Below, in pieces: positions 35,519 through 44,614 of a stretch of DNA of 64,000 nucleotides. The DNA comes from Pseudomonadota bacterium (GTDB lineage Bacteria; Pseudomonadota; Gammaproteobacteria; Steroidobacterales; Steroidobacteraceae): positions 621,501 to 685,500 of the forward strand of contig JADJBE010000001.1 in assembly GCA_016703895.1 (NCBI GenBank), read 5' to 3'. Under the pieces are notes generated by a model. The model did no database searches. It saw nothing but the letters and a program-made list of their open reading frames with translations, and was not told the DNA's origin. Numbering within the stretch: position 1 is the stretch's first letter; each line of letters opens with the position of its first letter. The position numbers were made by a program, and so were the translations under genes.

Positions 35519-36661
35519 ATGCACCTTGTCGATGCAACACTGTTTTTCTCGCCAACGAGCGGCGGTGTCAAGCGATACCTGCTGGCGAAGCGGGCATGGT
35601 TCGCTCAGCACACCAACTGGCAGCACACGCTGCTGGTCCCTGGCGATGTCACCCGGATCGAACCGGGTGGTATTTCGACCATAGTCGGCGGCATCGTACC
35701 GGGCACGTTCAACTATCGTTTGCCACTCAAACCTTGGGCCTGGTCGCGCGCGCTTAATGAACTCGCGCCGGATATTACCGAGGTCGACGACGTCTTCCAT
35801 CCCGCTTGGTGCGCGCGTATCGCAGCGCACCACCGCAAGACACCGGTAGTTGCGTTCTACCACTCGAATTTCCCCCAGTTGGCGGGGCGACGCCTGGGAA
35901 GAACCATCGAACGATTACTCGCGACCTACGTCCGCGAGACTTATGCGGGCTTCGATCTGGTACTCGCACCGAGTCGTTACATGTGCGATTACCTGGCCAG
36001 TATTGGTATCCGACACACGGCGTTGCAGCCACTCGGCGTCGATGTCGAGACGTTTACGCCCGCGAGACGTGTGCGGGATTTACGCCACGCTCTCGGCATC
36101 CGTCCTGACTCACGGCTGCTGGCATTCGCGGGTCGGTTTGCCGGCGAGAAGAACTTGCCGGTACTGCTTAAGGCCTTCGAGCGCCTCGGTGATCGATATC
36201 ACCTGCTCTTGTTAGGTGGCGCCCAGACCGGGCGAGTCGCCAGCAACGTAACCAAAGTGGCCTATCGCCGCGATAGCCGCGAGCTCGCCGAATGGCTAGC
36301 GTCTTGCGATGCGCTGGTTCACGCCGGCACGCGCGAGACTTTCGGGCTGGTCGTGCTGGAAGCCATGGCCTGTGGTCGCCCCGTGGTTGGCACGCGTGCG
36401 GGCGCCATTCCGGAACTCGTCGATGAGTCAGTGGGGACAATAGCGGCACCGCATGACAGCGTGAGCCTGGCCCGCTCGATCGAGGATCTGTACGACCGCG
36501 ATCTCGAAGCCTTGGGTGCGGCAGCGCGCACGCGGGTCCTGCAACGCTACACCTGGAGTCAGGTTTTGCAGCAGCAGCTGCAGACCTACGCCAGTATCAG
36601 CAGATCGGTGCGCGCGCTATCGCCGGCGGTCGAATCGATTGGGCTGATCGAGTCGCGTTAG
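35519..36661 (+). CDS. Glycosyltransferase family 4
   Basis: A 380-residue GT-B glycosyltransferase. The N-terminal donor-site region begins MHLVDATLFFSPTSGGVKRYLL; the C-terminal half has EKNLPVLLKAF, a DALVHAGTRETFGLVVLEAMACGRPVVGT nucleotide-sugar motif (ETFG...E) and AGAIPELV. The ATG at 35519 fits this conserved start better than the TTG at 35477. It is isolated from other sugar genes and could act on a lipid or envelope glycan. Confidence 0.9.
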   Translation: MHLVDATLFFSPTSGGVKRYLLAKRAWFAQHTNWQHTLLVPGDVTRIEPGGISTIVGGIVPGTFNYRLPLKPWAWSRALNELAPDITEVDDVFHPAWCARIAAHHRKTPVVAFYHSNFPQLAGRRLGRTIERLLATYVRETYAGFDLVLAPSRYMCDYLASIGIRHTALQPLGVDVETFTPARRVRDLRHALGIRPDSRLLAFAGRFAGEKNLPVLLKAFERLGDRYHLLLLGGAQTGRVASNVTKVAYRRDSRELAEWLASCDALVHAGTRETFGLVVLEAMACGRPVVGTRAGAIPELVDESVGTIAAPHDSVSLARSIEDLYDRDLEALGAAARTRVLQRYTWSQVLQQQLQTYASISRSVRALSPAVESIGLIESR

Positions 36662-36708
36662 CGCACGCAGCCGCACAAGGCGCGCGACGGCCCGCCGAGC
36701 CGGGGCAT

Positions 36709-37767
36709 CTACGGCGTCACTAGTTCAAAGATAGTTAGCCGACCGCTTTTCTCACCGACCGCCAACAGCGAGCCATTGGGCGCCCAACTGACCGCCGTCA
36801 CTTCCGCGCTCGCCAGATGGGCATCCAGTGCTTGCGAGGCTTTGCCGGGACACCACAGCGAGATGCGCCAATCGCGGCCGCCGCTTACCAGGTAAGGTCC
36901 GTTCGGCTGCCAGGCAAGGCACTCGATGCGATCGGTATGGCCTGTTAGCTGGATTGGTTTGCTGCCCTCGGGGCCCTTGCCGCCGAAATCCCAGACAATG
37001 AGATCGGTGCCCGCACACGTGCCGAGATAACGACTGTTGCTGCTGAACCCAGTCCACGCGACGCGCGTGCCGTAGCCGCGCATCTGCGAATCCTTGGCGG
37101 AATTGAGATACCAGAAATGCACTGAACCGTCAGCCACGCCCGCAGCCAATACCTTGCCGTTCGGACTGAAAGACACCGTCAGGCATGGCGCGTCCCACAG
37201 ATAGCGGCGCGTCTGATACTTGCCGCCGTCGAGCCGGTGGACCGCCACTTCGCCCGTGGTGGCTGCGCCCAGGCTATGCCCCGCCTTGTCGAACGACAGC
37301 GCCGCAACCGGCTTCGGTGCGGCTGCGAACTCGTGCACCAGCTCGCCTGCCGACGACCACAGTTTCACCGTGCGCCCGCTGGCAGTCGCTAACAGCTTGC
37401 CGTCCGGTGAAAATGCGAGATGCTCCGTCCCCGTGGCCGCCGGTCGCCAGCGCTTGAGCTCCGCACCCTCACCGTTCCAAAGCGTCACAGAGCCGTCCTG
37501 ACCGACAGTGGCAAACGCCTCACCACCGGGCTGCCAGGCGACTGTGAGTACTCCCAGCAGATGCTCGCCCACCGAGTTGGCGTTGAAGGCCGCCGCGGCA
37601 TAACGACCTGCAAAAACTTTACCCTCGCCGCCCGCAACAGCGAATCGACTGCTATCGGCAGCCCACGTGATCCCCGCGACATAGTCGTCAAGCTCGAGCT
37701 CAGCGCGCTCGTCCAGTATCGGGAAACCGCCCGCCACGTCAGACGCCGACGGTTGGCGTTCTGGCAA
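36709..37767 (-). CDS. WD40-repeat protein next to CobW GTPase
   Basis: Up to 352 residues with about six to seven WD40-type repeats (for example VTLWNGEG, VKLWSSAG, VHFWYLNS, LIVWDFGG, ISLWCPGK), forming a beta-propeller. It overlaps the 3' end of the CobW gene. The start is unclear: a TTG at 37767 gives 352 residues, a GTG at 37737, two bases after the CobW stop, gives 342. WD40 proteins directly after COG0523 GTPases are known in several Proteobacteria and may be scaffolds for metal delivery; the exact role is unproven. Confidence 0.85.
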   Translation of the reverse strand: MPERQPSASDVAGGFPILDERAELELDDYVAGITWAADSSRFAVAGGEGKVFAGRYAAAAFNANSVGEHLLGVLTVAWQPGGEAFATVGQDGSVTLWNGEGAELKRWRPAATGTEHLAFSPDGKLLATASGRTVKLWSSAGELVHEFAAAPKPVAALSFDKAGHSLGAATTGEVAVHRLDGGKYQTRRYLWDAPCLTVSFSPNGKVLAAGVADGSVHFWYLNSAKDSQMRGYGTRVAWTGFSSNSRYLGTCAGTDLIVWDFGGKGPEGSKPIQLTGHTDRIECLAWQPNGPYLVSGGRDWRISLWCPGKASQALDAHLASAEVTAVSWAPNGSLLAVGEKSGRLTIFELVTP

Positions 37768-39196
37768 CCGCCGATGCGAAGCCTGCCTCGAGCTCCGTAC
37801 GGTCCAGCTTGCGGCCGATGAATACCAGGCGATTCAGTCGTTCCTGGTCGCCCCACGGCCGCTCCAGCTGACCGTCGAACATCATGTGAACGCCGTGAAA
37901 CACATAGCGACGGTCCTCGCCGCGGATGCTCAGCACACCTTTCATCCGAAAGATATCCTGGCCACGACTCTGCAGCAGATACGACAGCCACTGATTGAGC
38001 TTGTCAGGGTCGAGTGGTCGCGGATCCGCAATGCCGATCGAACTGATTTCATCGTCGTGATGGTGCGAAGCGAAGGCTCTTTCAACGACAGGTTTGTTAG
38101 CCTCGATGCGCAGATTGAACTCCGCCGGCGCGTGCTCAGTGAACAAGGCGTAGGCGCCGGGCTGCTCGATTTGCAATGCGACCGACGCGCCAGCGTGCGA
38201 CACATCGATCGCATAGTGGCCCGGCGACGAGATTGTCCCCTCACAGGCCACCGCCGTCTCCGGCTCCGCAAAAGCACGGACCGCTTGCTCGATCGCCACC
38301 CCCAATGAGTCAGCCGTCGGCGCTGGGATCCGTAGCAACGCAATGCTCAGTCCACCAGCATGGGCATGGGCATGGGCGTGATCGGGGTCATGACCATGGT
38401 CATGGTCATGGTCATGGTGGTCGTGCGCGTGATCGCCGGTCTCGCAATCATGGTCGTGCTGCCCGCTATGCGCTGCACCAGTTAGTAGCTTATGGCGTCC
38501 TGCGGCCAACTGGTAGGCGCCCGCCCATTCGAACGGATACTCGGGCTCAAGAAACGCCCCATCGACGGCCATTGCCCGCTGCAGATCAAAAGCACCGACA
38601 TTCAGCACGCGCTCAATCGCTACATCCGCATTGCGCGTACGAAAGACCCGCGCCGTCTTGTTGATAGCCCGCACCCGGCGTTCGATACGCTCCAGGTCGC
38701 CAGGTTCCACAAGATCGGTCTTGTTCAGCAACAGCACATCGGCGAACGCTACTTGTTCACCGGGCTCGTCGAGTTCATCCAGATGCTGCTCGAAGTGCTG
38801 TGCATCCACGACCGTGACGATGGCATCAAGCACAAACTGTTGTTTGAGATCGTCATCGAGGAAGAACGTCTGCGCCACGGGGCCGGGATCGGCCATGCCG
38901 GTGGTCTCGATGATCACGTAGTCGAAGCGGTCGCGGCGCTTGAGCAGTTGATTGAGAATCCGCAACAGATCGCCACGCACCGTGCAGCAGATGCAGCCGT
39001 TGTTGGTCTCGAACAGTTCTTCCTCAGCACCGATGACGAGCTGGTGATCGACCCCGACCTCGCCGAATTCGTTTTCGATGACAGCAATACGCTTGCCGTG
39101 TTGCTCAGTCAGGATGCGGTTGAGCAGCGTGGTCTTGCCGGAGCCGAGAAAGCCGGTCAGAACAGTCACTGGGATGCGTGCAGGTGTTGTAGACAT
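37739..39196 (-). CDS. G3E-family GTPase (CobW/COG0523) with His-rich loop
   Basis: A 485-residue metal-trafficking GTPase. Walker A GFLGSGKT 15-22, ENEFGEVGVDHQL, metal motif CICC 68-71, and LLNKTDLV for guanine binding. An unusual His/Asp-rich loop of about 40 residues near 250-290 alternates His with Asp or Ala and should bind zinc or another metal. A second C-terminal CobW domain follows (QDIFRMKGVLSIRGEDRRYVFHGVHMMFDG). The family delivers zinc or other metals to target proteins, often under zinc starvation. On the minus strand, TATAAT at 39209-39204 lies only seven bases before the ATG, suggesting a leaderless or nearly leaderless transcript. Confidence 0.93.
   Translation of the reverse strand: MSTTPARIPVTVLTGFLGSGKTTLLNRILTEQHGKRIAVIENEFGEVGVDHQLVIGAEEELFETNNGCICCTVRGDLLRILNQLLKRRDRFDYVIIETTGMADPGPVAQTFFLDDDLKQQFVLDAIVTVVDAQHFEQHLDELDEPGEQVAFADVLLLNKTDLVEPGDLERIERRVRAINKTARVFRTRNADVAIERVLNVGAFDLQRAMAVDGAFLEPEYPFEWAGAYQLAAGRHKLLTGAAHSGQHDHDCETGDHAHDHHDHDHDHGHDPDHAHAHAHAGGLSIALLRIPAPTADSLGVAIEQAVRAFAEPETAVACEGTISSPGHYAIDVSHAGASVALQIEQPGAYALFTEHAPAEFNLRIEANKPVVERAFASHHHDDEISSIGIADPRPLDPDKLNQWLSYLLQSRGQDIFRMKGVLSIRGEDRRYVFHGVHMMFDGQLERPWGDQERLNRLVFIGRKLDRTELEAGFASAVARTPTVGV
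38397..38420 (-). repeat. Four tandem CATGGT hexamers coding His-rich loop
   Basis: CATGGT occurs four times in a row at 38397-38420, next to a related triplet of CATGGG units near 38361-38378. On the minus strand they encode the alternating His-Asp and His-Ala runs of the CobW metal loop. Such repeats can lengthen or shorten by slippage. Confidence 0.85.
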
Positions 39197-39652
39197 AGCT
39201 GGAATTATATGCGATCGGTCGGCTTGAGCGTGTCGCGCAAAGCAGTGCTGTGGGAAGCCGTGTTGCGGCCAGGAGCCGTCATTCCCGGGCGTCCTTCAAT
39301 TCTCCGGTAAGCGGCCACTCAGCGGTGCCGCATTCATTGATTGCGACGGGACCAAGTTCGGAAACATCGCGACTAGCATTCGTAGATAGTCTGTGACGTT
39401 GGGGGCAGCAAACCAGCCTAGTCAATCAGATCACGGCGCTCCGGTCGCGCTCGAATGCCATTAGTGGCATCACCCATGGCGGCGGTTTCACCAGCTACAC
39501 AATAGACGGCTAGAACCGCAAGATCGAAAGGCTGCTTTCTCAATTCTGAGTGGCGGCTTTGGAGCAACTCCCAAGTCGGTAACCGGCATTAGTCGCCATT
39601 TGAACGGCATCATTCATGCCGTTGCGCTAACAAAAAGACTAACGGCTACGTT
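39197..39652. other. Intergenic region with two hairpins, no gene recognised
   Basis: About 456 bases between the CobW gene and the DUF606 gene. No convincing coding sequence is seen; the frames have stops. Two short inverted repeats stand out: ATGCCA-TTAG-TGGCAT (39455-39470) and AACGGCAT-CATTC-ATGCCGTT (39603-39623, eight-base perfect stem, 30 bases after the DUF606 stop). Neither is followed by a T tract. The left edge holds the CobW promoter. Confidence 0.5.
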
Positions 39653-40096
39653 CTAGTATTTCGTAACCAACCACGTTCCCGCTAACAGCAGCAGCACACC
39701 TGCAATCCGCTCGATCGAGATTGGATGCTGGGGAAAGCCGAGCCAGCCGTAGTGGTCGACGACCAGCGCAGCGCTGAGTTGGCCTAGCACGGTGAGAGCA
39801 AGCAGCATCGTGCCGCCTAAGGCGGGGCCGATTATGGTTGCGCTGGCGACATAGAACGCCCCCATGGTGCCACCTAGCCAAACCCATGCCGGCAAGGCGC
39901 CGAGCGTCGCCAGACTCGGAATGGGTGCCCGGCTCAGCAACACAAACCCGAGCAGCGCCAGTATGCCGACCGAAAAATTAGCCAAAGCGGCAAACCCGGC
40001 GCTCCCTGTCGCGCCGCGGATCGCAGCATTCATGCCGACTTGGATTGTCAGGCCGAAACCGGCGAGCAAGCCCATCAATATCAGTGGTGTGCGCAT
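39653..40096 (-). CDS. DUF606 (YdcZ-like) DMT-superfamily membrane protein
   Basis: A 147-residue membrane protein with five hydrophobic helices, of the DUF606/YdcZ half-size group of the drug/metabolite transporter superfamily: GLLAGFGLTIQVGMNAAIRGATGSAGFAALANFSVGILAL, WVWLGGTMGAFYVASATIIGPALGGTMLLALTVLGQLSAALVVDHYGWLGFP. The ATG at 40096 has AGGGA just upstream. Substrate unknown. Confidence 0.92.
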   Translation of the reverse strand: MRTPLILMGLLAGFGLTIQVGMNAAIRGATGSAGFAALANFSVGILALLGFVLLSRAPIPSLATLGALPAWVWLGGTMGAFYVASATIIGPALGGTMLLALTVLGQLSAALVVDHYGWLGFPQHPISIERIAGVLLLLAGTWLVTKY

Positions 40097-40126
40097 CAGA
40101 TCCCTAGGTCTGGCCTTCAACGATTG

Positions 40127-40321
40127 TTATCGACGCTGCAACACGGCCGTCAGGACCCGGCGGCCTGCCGCGTACCCGGCCAGCCGTAGTATCAGCCACC
40201 AGAACAACTGTTTGCCAAATGGTACCGGCCGCGGCGGGATGACTGCGGCCACCGACGCACGCACGTCGCGGTGATTGGCGGGCGCTGTCGCGGCTTGCAC
40301 GGGCAAGAGCGCATCATGCAT
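40127..40321 (-). CDS. Possible small protein, weak support
   Basis: A 64-residue reading directly upstream of the DUF606 gene. Its C-terminal part (FGKQLFWWLILRLAGYAAGRRVL) looks like an amphipathic or membrane helix, but no family or strong ribosome-binding site is seen. The rest of the 40097-40439 gap holds nothing else that I can recognise. Confidence 0.25.
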   Translation of the reverse strand: MHDALLPVQAATAPANHRDVRASVAAVIPPRPVPFGKQLFWWLILRLAGYAAGRRVLTAVLQRR

Positions 40322-40439
40322 GGGTCACGGGTACAGACTCAGGTGGGTGGCAAACTTGGCAACTTCGACATGGCAGCGAGCATAGCGCGCCAACGTCTGG
40401 GGCGCACAAGTCGAGCCGGGCGCGCTACGATTGGCCACT

Positions 40440-40988
40440 GTGAACAACACGATCCCCGAGCACACAGCACATCTTGTGGAGCGCCTGTTGCAGCGCTATT
40501 GCGCTCGCGTCTGCCCGCCGACGGCGCGGCATACCGTGCGACTAGCGTTCGAGCTGCAATCCGATCGCGTGACATTGTTTGAGCTACGCATGGTCTGCGG
40601 GGTGCCGGGGGCGCTGCGGCGCGTTCCGCTCGCCGAGCTGCGCTACCGCGCGCGGGATCACCATTGGCTACTCTTCGAGCGCGAGAATGCCGATCCGGCA
40701 CGGCAGCAAGGTTGGCGTCGCTATAGTGGTGTGCGGTCCGGCAGCGTGCGGTCGGAAGGTCACGCGAATCGCAGTCGCAATTTTATCGATTTACTACGCG
40801 AGATCGACACGAATCCCACCGGCGCGTTCTGGCCGCGCATCGATGGCGCGTCGCTGCGATGGTGTCAGTCGAGCGGCCGCTGTACTGCTTGTGAATGGCG
40901 GTATCGAGAAATACTGGGATTGGAAAACCAGCAGCGAGCTACGGAACGACCGCAGCTCGCCGCCGGTGTATCAGCGGTTAGTGATTAG
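40440..40988 (+). CDS. DUF3024-like protein
   Basis: A 182-residue protein from a GTG at 40440 (a TTG nine bases earlier is possible). The region RYCARVCPPTARHTVRLAFELQSDRVTLFELR...VPLAELRYRARDHHWLLFERENA...WRRY...IDLLREIDTNPTGAFW matches the DUF3024 pattern, which normally ends at about the F-W motif. Here about 50 residues follow, with a CTACEWRYREI stretch, unlike the family. The extension may be real or a result of base errors. It overlaps the convergent EF-hand gene by four bases. Confidence 0.65.
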   Translation: MNNTIPEHTAHLVERLLQRYCARVCPPTARHTVRLAFELQSDRVTLFELRMVCGVPGALRRVPLAELRYRARDHHWLLFERENADPARQQGWRRYSGVRSGSVRSEGHANRSRNFIDLLREIDTNPTGAFWPRIDGASLRWCQSSGRCTACEWRYREILGLENQQRATERPQLAAGVSAVSD

Positions 40989-41257
40989 CTCTGCGGCTCG
41001 GACATGCCACCAAACTCCTCAGCGTCGAGGTAGCCGTCGGCGTTCTTGTCAGCGCCCGAGAAGCCTTCCGTGACTGCAGAGTCAGCGGCAGCTTCCGTCA
41101 GCGATACGCGACCGTCCTTGTCGGCGTCGAGCGCTTCGAAGCTAGCGGGCTTAGCAGCCTGCGTAGCGGCATCCTTCATCTGATCGCCGTCAGCCGCCAT
41201 GGCAGCAGTCGACAACAGCGTGAGCGCTACTGCGCAGCTTAAGGTCTTGATCATCAT
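40985..41257 (-). CDS. EF-hand domain exported protein
   Basis: A 90-residue protein with a signal peptide (MMIKTLSCAVALTLLSTAAMAA) and two EF-hand calcium-binding loops, DADKDGRVSLTE and DKNADGYLDAEE. AGGAG lies eight bases before the first ATG at 41257; a second ATG follows directly. Small periplasmic EF-hand proteins of this type are common in gamma- and betaproteobacteria, with unknown targets. Confidence 0.9.
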   Translation of the reverse strand: MMIKTLSCAVALTLLSTAAMAADGDQMKDAATQAAKPASFEALDADKDGRVSLTEAAADSAVTEGFSGADKNADGYLDAEEFGGMSEPQS

Positions 41258-41573
41258 TGCGATTCTCCTGAATGAAAAACCACGCAGACTCGTCATTGAG
41301 CACTGCGCATCCCCACCCAGGAACAAAGCAAGCTGCGTGCCAGGTTATAAATCTAATTCAAAAACAACCGCTTGCAAGAGAGGCGCGGGCGATGTTGAAC
41401 ATCGCAAGCCAAGCGGGCGCCCGGTTGCGACTCGAATGTCATCGCGCCGCGACAGAACTCGCGATTCACGCGCGAAATCTGCGACATGCGTCACAGTGCT
41501 CCAATCGAATCAACCACTTGTCGGTCGGCAAACGCGGACATCAGACCATGTCCGTCGGGCTGTTGGTTAGCTA
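41258..41573. other. Intergenic region upstream of EF-hand gene
   Basis: 316 bases with no gene recognised. It is locally AT-rich (TTATAAATCTAATTC near 41345) in the part that should hold the EF-hand promoter, and it contains a perfect 13-base palindrome GATGTTGAACATC at 41391-41403. The right part is the 3' flank of the secreted protein gene that ends at 41574. Confidence 0.5.
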
Positions 41574-42242
41574 TCACGCCGCAGCAGCGCGAACAGGAGG
41601 GTTCTTGACGGCCGAACGAGGCTTCCAGTCTGGGTGGGTTTCCAAGACCAGAAACACACCCAACACCTGAATCTCGAACGACACCGTGCGCTTGGCAGCG
41701 TCAAACCGCAGGCCCTCACTACCCGCCGGTGGGAACAACGGTTCCCAATTCTCCGACACCTCGCTATAGATGAACGCTCGCAGTCGTGCCGGATCCGAGT
41801 TGCGCGTGCTCCGCACCGGCAGCGTCACGGTGGCGTGACGGTTAAAGAGCGTACGGTAGGGCCCTAACAGGACGGGTTCACTCAGTCGTTTGCCCTGATC
41901 ATCGGCCTTCGCCGCCGGCACGCGCTGTGTGCCGATATATCCCTCGCAATCATCCCACGCACCCACCATGTTGTCGGCGGGATCATTGAATGCTTCATGG
42001 TCCTTGATCGTGAAACTGTCTGGCTTGGTAGGATGAGCATCCGCTGGCACCGCGAGCTCGGCGCGAGCACCGAAACTGCGCGACACGACTGTTCTGCGGT
42101 AGTGGTCATCGAAGCCCTCGGGCTCCACCCAATCGGTGATCAGAACCGCGATTCGATCTACGTTCGGTGTTTGTGGCGAGACCGCCTGGATCGTCGGCGT
42201 GATCAGCAGTGCCGCGACAGCAAGCAGCAACGGTCGCACCAT
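41574..42242 (-). CDS. Hypothetical exported protein
   Basis: A 222-residue protein with an N-terminal signal peptide (MVRPLLLAVAALLITPTIQA), then DRIAVLITDWVEPEGFDDHYRRTVVSRSFG and a C-terminal beta-rich part (FIYSEVSENWEPLFPPAGSEGLRFDAAKRTVSFEIQVLGVFLVLETHPDW). No family recognised. The ATG at 42242 follows the methyltransferase stop by five bases, so the two are probably in one operon downstream of the UbiD-like gene. Confidence 0.7.
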   Translation of the reverse strand: MVRPLLLAVAALLITPTIQAVSPQTPNVDRIAVLITDWVEPEGFDDHYRRTVVSRSFGARAELAVPADAHPTKPDSFTIKDHEAFNDPADNMVGAWDDCEGYIGTQRVPAAKADDQGKRLSEPVLLGPYRTLFNRHATVTLPVRSTRNSDPARLRAFIYSEVSENWEPLFPPAGSEGLRFDAAKRTVSFEIQVLGVFLVLETHPDWKPRSAVKNPPVRAAAA

Positions 42243-42247
42243 GTTAG

Positions 42248-42847
42248 TCACGCCATCTCCAGTTCCCAAGTGGTTAGCGGCGCGTCGCGGCGCAGCCAGA
42301 AGCCCGCACCGATCGGACGAAAAGCCCGCTTTAATCGTTGCCGATACCAGTCCGCCGTGCGCAAGTGCACGTCGCGATCAGTGCGCGACTGATCACAGTT
42401 GCGTTGCCAATCGCCCCGCGTCAACGCGGTCATGTAGAGAACGCCGCGGCAGAGACGGGCAAGATTCGTGATGGCGCGGGCAGCTTCTCGATCAGTCAGG
42501 TACTGCAGCACGTCGTAACAAACCACCAGATCAAACGGCTGCGAGGTGCGCCAGTCTGTCAGCGAGCCCTGCACCCAACCATAGCGCTGACAAAGGTATT
42601 CGCTGGTCTCCAGACCCACGTACTCAGCTTTTGGCAAGCCGCGCAGCAGGGGGGTGCGCAACAAGCCGACACCACAACCCGCATCCAGCACGCGTCGAAC
42701 CGGCAGTCCGATGTGCTCGGTGAACGCACTGATGAGCCGCGCTCTGGCGCGCATCTCCGCTCGCGACGTCACCGCCGTTCGCGGATCGAGGTAGAACCGC
42801 TGATAGTAAGCACGATCGAAACGCGCGCCGTCCGATGCGGCGCGCAT
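42248..42847 (-). CDS. Class I SAM-dependent methyltransferase
   Basis: A 199-residue methyltransferase from the ATG at 42847 (earlier in-frame residues would overlap the UbiD-like gene; GTG starts at about 42889 are possible). The SAM motif I is VRRVLDAGCGVGLLRTPLL, followed by YVGLETSEYLCQRYGW and FDLVVCYDVLQYLTDREAARAI (motifs II/post). The substrate is unknown. It lies between a UbiD-like decarboxylase and an exported protein. Confidence 0.85.
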   Translation of the reverse strand: MRAASDGARFDRAYYQRFYLDPRTAVTSRAEMRARARLISAFTEHIGLPVRRVLDAGCGVGLLRTPLLRGLPKAEYVGLETSEYLCQRYGWVQGSLTDWRTSQPFDLVVCYDVLQYLTDREAARAITNLARLCRGVLYMTALTRGDWQRNCDQSRTDRDVHLRTADWYRQRLKRAFRPIGAGFWLRRDAPLTTWELEMA

Positions 42848-42908
42848 TCCGCGCTGGTCTCTGATCACGACGGCCTTGGCACCACGCGCGACCACAGCAG
42901 CGAACCGC

Positions 42909-44396
42909 TCAGACGATGCCGTGCAGCTTCTTGGCGATCGCCGCCACGTCTTCCGGCGCGGCATTCGACACTTCTGGATACTCGGTAAAACGCTCCGGAA
43001 TCTTGATCGTGGCATCGATACCTAACTGCTCGGAGCGGAACGCGCCGAACTGCGGCGATTTCTCGCACGATGGATCGAGCACGAACGCCTGGCCGGACGG
43101 ATTGATGATCGAATCCTTGACTGGCTGCCAGCGCGTGGCGATCGCCCACTCCACCTGCTTGAGATCGTACGGGTCGACGTCTGGACCAACGACGATGACG
43201 AGCTTGGCCGTGCGGCCCCAGCGCCCGGCCGAACCCCAGACCGCATGCAGGATGTATTTGCCGAATTCGGGGTGTGGCTTCTGTGCGCCGTCGATGGAGA
43301 GCTGCACGATGTAGGTCGCGTTCGGCGTACAAGCAACATCGCGGACTTCCGGGATCTTGCGGCGCAAGTCGGCGAACACTTCTGCCTCGACCGGCAGTAA
43401 TGCGAGGTAGTTGTGATCGAAGGGCGGCACCATTTCCATGGTGGCGTACCACATCGGGTTCTTGCGGTGCGTGATGCAATTGATACGCACGATCGGGAAA
43501 CGCTGCGCGCGGTCGTAGTAGCCGACCGGATTGCTATGCCAGCCGATGGTTTCGGCTTCCTCGAACACGACCTCACCCTCGAGGACGTACTCCGACGTCG
43601 CCGGAACTTCCAAGTCGTTAGTCTCACATTTGACCATTTCGATGGCTTCGCCCCGCAGGCCACCGGCAAACGCTGCTTCGTCGCCAATCATGCCGGTCGC
43701 CGCGCCGACGTGAATAGCCGGCTCCGCGCTGCACGCGATGGCGACCGGCAGCCGCTGGCCCTTCTGGGCCGCCTTGAAAACGTGCCGGCCAATATCGGAC
43801 ATCGGCGGCTGCCACCAGTAGAAGGCTGCGAGGTCTGTCTTGGCGCGCTCCGGTGCGTAGCTCTCGCCCATCGGATGGGTCGCGTCCAGGAACTGCGTGA
43901 ATCGATACCAACCCACATTGCGAGTGCCGGTCTCAGGATCGCGTGAGAACGTGATCGCGTTAGTGAGGTACGACGGCCCCTCTTTGCCGAACCAGACGTG
44001 CGGCAGCTGCTTGTCCATTGCCACGTCGCCCGGCTTGATGATGACTTCCTTGCAAGGCGCCTGTGACCGATCGACTAACTTGGGCTCGATCCAACGCGAT
44101 GGGTCATTGAGGATCTCCGCGTGGCGGATCTTCACCGCCCGCCAGTCGTTGAGGCCCAGCGTCATTGCCGTGCGCTCGCGCGTACCAAAGGCATTGAACA
44201 CCAGTGGCACACCCTTGGTGTTGATCCCCTCGCAATTCTCAAGGATTAGCGCCGGACCCTCCTTGTCGCACACATAGCGCATCAGCGCCTGCAACTCCGA
44301 GTCGCCGCGGCGCGCCTTGAAGGGCATCGAGAGCTTCTTGAGTTGGCCTTGGGTTTCCAGGTGGGCGAGAAAAGCCCGCATGTCTCGAAATGCCAT
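42909..44396 (-). CDS. UbiD-family decarboxylase
   Basis: A 495-residue prenylated-FMN decarboxylase. Conserved features include MAFRDMRAFLAHLETQGQL, ALILENCEGINTKGVPLVFNAFGTRER, PHVWFGKEGPSYLTNAITFSRDPETGTRNVGWYRF, VAIACSAEPAIHVGAATG, and CTNDLEVPATSEYVLEGEV with the acidic catalytic region. It is more like the broad UbiD group that acts on aromatic or unsaturated acids than a clear ubiquinone enzyme. No UbiX flavin prenyltransferase is near. AAGGAA precedes the start. Confidence 0.93.
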   Translation of the reverse strand: MAFRDMRAFLAHLETQGQLKKLSMPFKARRGDSELQALMRYVCDKEGPALILENCEGINTKGVPLVFNAFGTRERTAMTLGLNDWRAVKIRHAEILNDPSRWIEPKLVDRSQAPCKEVIIKPGDVAMDKQLPHVWFGKEGPSYLTNAITFSRDPETGTRNVGWYRFTQFLDATHPMGESYAPERAKTDLAAFYWWQPPMSDIGRHVFKAAQKGQRLPVAIACSAEPAIHVGAATGMIGDEAAFAGGLRGEAIEMVKCETNDLEVPATSEYVLEGEVVFEEAETIGWHSNPVGYYDRAQRFPIVRINCITHRKNPMWYATMEMVPPFDHNYLALLPVEAEVFADLRRKIPEVRDVACTPNATYIVQLSIDGAQKPHPEFGKYILHAVWGSAGRWGRTAKLVIVVGPDVDPYDLKQVEWAIATRWQPVKDSIINPSGQAFVLDPSCEKSPQFGAFRSEQLGIDATIKIPERFTEYPEVSNAAPEDVAAIAKKLHGIV

Positions 44397-44614
44397 GTGA
44401 CGATTTCCTTGGAGGTTTAGCGGGCAACTGCGCCCAGATCAATGGCTCAAGAATACCGGACTCGGCGGTCCGAAACCGGCGGCATGCGCCGGCAGCCGAA
44501 CGGACTGACCGTCTATTGGAGACCTGCTGCCGCTGCCGTCTGTATCATGACAGCAACGACCAGGGGCGCAGTCAATGCAGCACCCCTCCCTGTTAGCCTC
44601 AAGGAAGTCCGCGC

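Noticed and set aside
41391..41403. Palindrome GATGTTGAACATC as a possible LexA or regulator site
   Set aside because: It lacks the CTGT-N8-ACAG form of LexA boxes and is not next to a clear promoter; recorded only as a feature of the gap.
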